Shown one piece after another: positions 61,201 through 64,000 of a stretch of DNA of 64,000 nucleotides (its first letter is position 1; each line of letters begins with the position of its first letter). The position numbers were made by a program, and so were the translations under genes. The notes below the pieces were generated by a model that did not search any database, was not told the origin of the DNA, and saw only the letters and a program-made list of their open reading frames with translations. The stretch spans positions 57,293-121,292 of the IMG/VR virus record IMGVR_UViG_3300018080_000121, one strand, 5' to 3'. Source of the DNA: a virus.

Positions 61201-61407
61201 TATTTTTTCCTCTTCTCATCTATTAGTTTAAGTCTTTGTTCTTCTAAGTCAGACTTCCACTTCAGAAGATCATAGAACTTTTGTACAGGCATCATCATGA
61301 CACTGTAATATTGTTGTTTCAACATCTCTATACAAGCAAAGATACTCTCGTTTAGGGTTTTTCTATATTCCTCAACAGTATTAGGCTGAGTATACCATGC
61401 GAAAAAA
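61200..61407 (-). CDS. possible +1 frameshift extension of the gp26-like gene (67 codons)
   Basis: This frame is open from about 61416 to the stop at 61200-61202, but has no start codon for 26 codons; the first ATG is 61325 with a poor ribosome site. Its sequence is protein-like (NTVEEYRKTLNESIFACIEM, LLKWKSDLEEQRLKLI). The gp26-like gene ends inside it, 18 bases after the run CCAATTTTTTC (61401-61411). A +1 slip on the T run would fuse the two, as in tail-assembly chaperone pairs of other phages. An independent start at 61325 is the simple alternative. Confidence 0.5.
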
Positions 61408-62172
61408 TTGGCCGACTAAATCAATGTCGACCACCTCCTCGAACCCGCAATGGATGCAGAAGGTCCTCATCTTTAAGTCAACACCATATTGACCCAGCTC
61501 TTCTTGATATTTTTTATGTATTGCTCGTTTATCTCTTGCTGGTAGAGATAGATACGCATCAAGTATGTCCACACTTTGAGTGTATTTCATTGGTTCTTTT
61601 GAATCTTTTTGATCTTGTTGAAACTCATCAATAATTAAAGTTTCAGAAACAACATCTACAGAAGATCCCGGTCTTCCACCAAGACTAGTAAGAGCATTAT
61701 ATTCATCTTCTAAAGATGGTTGTTTTACAATAGCCACAACACCCTTAGACATTGGAAGCTCAACTGGAATTCTTACTTTTAAGATGTCTTTCTTTGGATA
61801 ATTATTGAAATTGAATGTACTTGATGCTTGTACCGTAACTGGATAATCTTTTCTGCAAGAGGAACAAGTTACATCATAATTACGTATTTCCTCATACGTG
61901 ATGTGGTACAAACCATAGAGGAGGGCATCTCTGTCTTTGAGGGTACAATTTTTTAAGAACCCTTTGAAGTCCTTGATAGTTGCGGGTTTCTTAACAATTG
62001 CTTCGAAGATACACTTGTTTAAGTGCTCTGTTATCTTCGTCGGAGAAATCAAGCTACCTTTTAATCTCTCTTCTTCTTGAACACTTAAACTCCTTACACT
62101 GAACGACAAATTGGTTTGTGGTGTCTTAACCTCGTACTCAGGGTACTTGAGGTTGAATCCTGTAAATGGCAT
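61381..62172 (-). CDS. T4 gp26-like baseplate/tail assembly protein with zinc finger, 263 aa
   Basis: Begins MPFTGFNLKYPEYEV, matching the short F-x-L-x-Y-P start of gp26-like proteins. Two cysteine pairs (CSSC near residue 105 and CIHC near residue 240) would bind one zinc. AAAGGAG precedes the ATG. It lies between the gp25-like gene and the Cys-module proteins. The reading frame may continue by +1 frameshifting (see the following entry). In T4, gp26 is a hub assembly factor; this protein is somewhat longer (T4 gp26 is 208 aa). Confidence 0.7.
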   Translation of the reverse strand: MPFTGFNLKYPEYEVKTPQTNLSFSVRSLSVQEEERLKGSLISPTKITEHLNKCIFEAIVKKPATIKDFKGFLKNCTLKDRDALLYGLYHITYEEIRNYDVTCSSCRKDYPVTVQASSTFNFNNYPKKDILKVRIPVELPMSKGVVAIVKQPSLEDEYNALTSLGGRPGSSVDVVSETLIIDEFQQDQKDSKEPMKYTQSVDILDAYLSLPARDKRAIHKKYQEELGQYGVDLKMRTFCIHCGFEEVVDIDLVGQFFRMVYSA

Positions 62173-62186
62173 TTGAATCTCCTTTC

Positions 62187-62609
62187 TTATTCTTTATCTA
62201 GCCGTTTTTCTAGCTTCTTTAGCTTTTTCTTAATCTCTTTTTTTCTCGCTTTCAAGTTTTTAATAATTGTTTTACCAGCTTCTTTACACTTATCTGGATC
62301 TTTTTTGTCTTTGCAATCTTTTTGTCTTTTCTGAATAAATTTTAATCTTTTTTCTGTATCTTTTAATTTGGCTTTTTGAATGCAGATATCTCTTTTATCA
62401 GATATCTCAAGAGTTCCACATTTTTTATGAGCTTTGTCTGTTAATGATTTAATTGCCCTCCATAACAACCACACATTTTGTCCAACTAAAAATATTGCAA
62501 TATGATTCCAGATCGCATTAGCCTCATCAATAACTTGTTTATTGATGGCAGTACCAACTTTTTCCATATGTTGGTCAACTAAGGCTCTTACACGATCTTC
62601 ATGTCTCAT
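62187..62609 (-). CDS. lysine-rich protein with paired-cysteine module, 140 aa
   Basis: ATG 62609 follows GAGGA; an upstream in-frame ATG at 62651 lies inside the terminator hairpin and is rejected. The N-terminal half is helical with a hydrophobic IAIFLVGQNVWLLW segment. The C-terminal half is basic and contains CGTLEISDKRDIC and DCKDKKDPDKC followed by I/L-spaced helix, a module shared with the next two genes upstream. Probably a virion or internal structural protein. Confidence 0.65.
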   Translation of the reverse strand: MRHEDRVRALVDQHMEKVGTAINKQVIDEANAIWNHIAIFLVGQNVWLLWRAIKSLTDKAHKKCGTLEISDKRDICIQKAKLKDTEKRLKFIQKRQKDCKDKKDPDKCKEAGKTIIKNLKARKKEIKKKLKKLEKRLDKE

Positions 62610-62618
62610 ATTGTCCTC

Positions 62619-62658
62619 AAAAAAACGCTGCTGGTGCACCATAAGATACACCAGCAGC
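62619..62658 (-). terminator. intrinsic terminator, minus strand
   Basis: Read on the minus strand, GCTGCTGGTG and CACCAGCAGC form a ten base-pair stem with a twelve-base loop, followed by G and seven T residues. It ends transcription of the lysine-rich gene at 62679-63887 and rules out the longer start of the gene downstream of it. Confidence 0.9.
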
Positions 62659-62678
62659 TATATTGTATGTTGAAGGAA

Positions 62679-63887
62679 CTAGATTCCTTTTGCTACTTCT
62701 TTGTCAATTTTTCGTTGCACGGTTGCTTTACATTGATAATTCTTACACTTACCAAGTCCCGCCTTCAATTTCGCAATTTTCGCAGATCTTGCGTCAGCCT
62801 TAAATTTAGCCATACAAGCGGTTTTATCATCACTTCCTTTGCACGCTTTAGCAGCTTTACTAAAATGTTTTTGATAAATCTTATTAGCAGCAATACCAAT
62901 AAGAGCTGCTGCGCCAATAGCCGCTGTTGCTTTTGCAGCACCTTTAGCTTGAGGAGTTAGTTTATTCCATCTACTTGTAATAGCGTCCTTTACTGCTTTT
63001 GTTACAGGAGTTCTCTTAGTGTCCTTGTCTTTCTTTTTAGATGAATCCTCTCCTCCAGAAGCTTGAGTTACAGTCCCACCTTCTGGAGTTTTTTCAGACT
63101 TGGCGACCGTGGGTTCTGGTTTCTCTGGTTTCGCCAATCCCTTCTTTGAAGGCATTGGTGGTTCTGGTGTCTTAGCCGCCACTACCTTGTCAGGAATTTT
63201 AGGATCTTTCTTGACAGGTTTTGTTTCTTTTGGTGCTTCGATCTTTTTCCTAACAACTTGAGTTTTTTTAGTAGGTTCTATTTTCTTATCTGAAGTTTCT
63301 TCTTTTTCACCCTTCTTGGACACATACCCTTTTAACTTCTTCCATTGAGTCTTAGCCCATTTAGCAACGGGATCATCTTTTCCCTTTTTTGCTTCGTATT
63401 CTTTTTGACGTCTTGCTAATTCTTCTTTGGAAGGAGGTTTTGGGAGTTTATTTTTTAGAACATGTTTTCCACCACTACTTGGATCAAATCCAATTTTTTC
63501 TTGGTGTATAGTTCTATGAATATGTCCAGATTGAATGTGAAACTCAAGGATAGGAGTTGCAGAGGACAAACCAAATTCATGGACCGGTCCCATCTCGAAG
63601 AGAAACGATTGAACAAGGTCATCATCTAGAGCCTCTAAGAGGCCCTCATTCTCCATTATTATGGATTGTCTGAGGGCCTCCCAAAGCATTTGCTCTCTTA
63701 CAGGATCATAATCAGTTGAAAGTTTTCCAGTAACCATCAATTCCATAATCTGATAGTCAGTGGCATCATTCTTGATAAATCTCCTGACATCGCTAAGACG
63801 ATCAACTTCAAGTGTTTCGTAATACTCACAAAGAGTACTTCTAGCAACCGTGAGGAATAGTAACGAATCCAGTACTGGATTGTTCAT
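62679..63887 (-). CDS. lysine/alanine-rich protein with paired-cysteine module, 402 aa
   Basis: GGAGGT precedes the ATG. The N-terminal 160 residues are a folded helical domain (NDATDYQIMELMVTGKL). Residues 165-310 are Lys/Pro/Ala-rich and disordered in appearance. A hydrophobic helix follows (AAIGAAALIGIAA), then a C-terminal cysteine module (ACKGSDDKTACMAKF and GKCKNYQCKATVQRKI). The layout resembles a virion or DNA-binding structural protein. No family is recognised. Confidence 0.6.
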   Translation of the reverse strand: MNNPVLDSLLFLTVARSTLCEYYETLEVDRLSDVRRFIKNDATDYQIMELMVTGKLSTDYDPVREQMLWEALRQSIIMENEGLLEALDDDLVQSFLFEMGPVHEFGLSSATPILEFHIQSGHIHRTIHQEKIGFDPSSGGKHVLKNKLPKPPSKEELARRQKEYEAKKGKDDPVAKWAKTQWKKLKGYVSKKGEKEETSDKKIEPTKKTQVVRKKIEAPKETKPVKKDPKIPDKVVAAKTPEPPMPSKKGLAKPEKPEPTVAKSEKTPEGGTVTQASGGEDSSKKKDKDTKRTPVTKAVKDAITSRWNKLTPQAKGAAKATAAIGAAALIGIAANKIYQKHFSKAAKACKGSDDKTACMAKFKADARSAKIAKLKAGLGKCKNYQCKATVQRKIDKEVAKGI

Positions 63888-63908
63888 TGTAAAACCTCCG
63901 GTTCATTA

Positions 63909-64000
63909 TTATGCAAGTTTACCTTGAAGTTTCGAGATCTTTGCGTTGATGATAGATTTACATTTTGCAGGATTGTTGGTCTTTGCACAACCACCAATAC
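63909..64000 (-). CDS. C-terminal end of a paired-cysteine-module protein (partial)
   Basis: The last 30 codons of a minus-strand gene entering from beyond the window. It reads GGCAKTNNPAKCKSIINAKI and then SKLQGKLA before the stop, matching the C-terminal module of its two neighbours. The stop lies 22 bases upstream of the ATG of the next gene, which has its own GGAGG. The rest of the gene is outside the window. Confidence 0.75.
   Translation of the reverse strand, partial: IGGCAKTNNPAKCKSIINAKISKLQGKLA

Noticed and set aside
1-64000. CRISPR array, insertion sequence, integrase, rRNA genes
   Set aside because: No regular short repeats with unique spacers, no transposase or recombinase motifs and no rRNA-like segments were seen.

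Overview
The window is a 64 kb piece of the genome of a very large tailed phage with a contractile, T4-type tail (a jumbo myophage), or a prophage-like copy of one. The evidence is a virion module (terminase large subunit, tape measure, gp25-, gp6- and gp26-like baseplate proteins) next to about 46 kb of densely packed, co-directional genes. Those genes include several that only large phages usually carry: type II topoisomerase subunits of T4 size, gp46/gp47-like recombination nuclease subunits, a UvsW-like helicase, and full-length beta and beta' subunits of a multisubunit RNA polymerase. No integrase, insertion sequence, rRNA gene or CRISPR array is seen. The host cannot be named from the sequence.

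Layout. 1-13.4 kb (+): topoisomerase, QueD, helicase, SbcCD-like nuclease, the first members of a protein family sharing the N-terminal motif DFVTNSSS, and a radical SAM enzyme. 13.4-21.3 kb (+): a ubiquitin-like conjugation cassette resembling bacterial PRTRC loci, namely an E2-like protein, a JAB/JAMM peptidase, a ThiF-type E1, a ubiquitin-like protein ending in GRKG, a second E1-like protein and a small HPN-motif protein. 21.3-27.1 kb (+): RNA polymerase beta' and beta. 27-39.4 kb (+): CoaD, FolE2, small membrane proteins, a phosphoribosyltransferase, a lipoprotein, a second radical SAM enzyme and four DFVTNSSS genes in a row. 39.4-39.95 kb: a structured non-coding region in which the two halves of a tRNA lie in reversed (permuted) order. 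40-46.4 kb (+): zinc-ribbon proteins, a methyltransferase, a possible structured RNA, a SpoT-like HD hydrolase, an SPFH protein and abundant-looking acidic proteins. 46.4-55.8 kb (+): hub-like protein, terminase, HExxH protein, tape measure and a tube-cap-like protein. 55.8-64 kb (-): baseplate wedge genes, ending with three lysine-rich proteins that share a paired-cysteine module.

How the genes fit together. Most + strand genes overlap by a few bases or are separated only by a strong Shine-Dalgarno sequence, so they form long operons broken by a few hairpin terminators. Genes followed at once by such hairpins (ubiquitin-like protein, 33392-34132, 45111-46181) use more G/C-ending codons, as expected for high expression. 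FolE2 and QueD are steps of the 7-deazaguanine (preQ0) pathway, which phages often use to modify DNA; the rest of that pathway is not in this window. The phage RNA polymerase probably transcribes one of its gene classes.

The most novel signals are the PRTRC-like conjugation cassette, the permuted tRNA with its structured flanks, the nine-member DFVTNSSS family, and a probable +1 frameshift in the gp26-like baseplate gene. All functional calls come from reading motifs; no database search was run.
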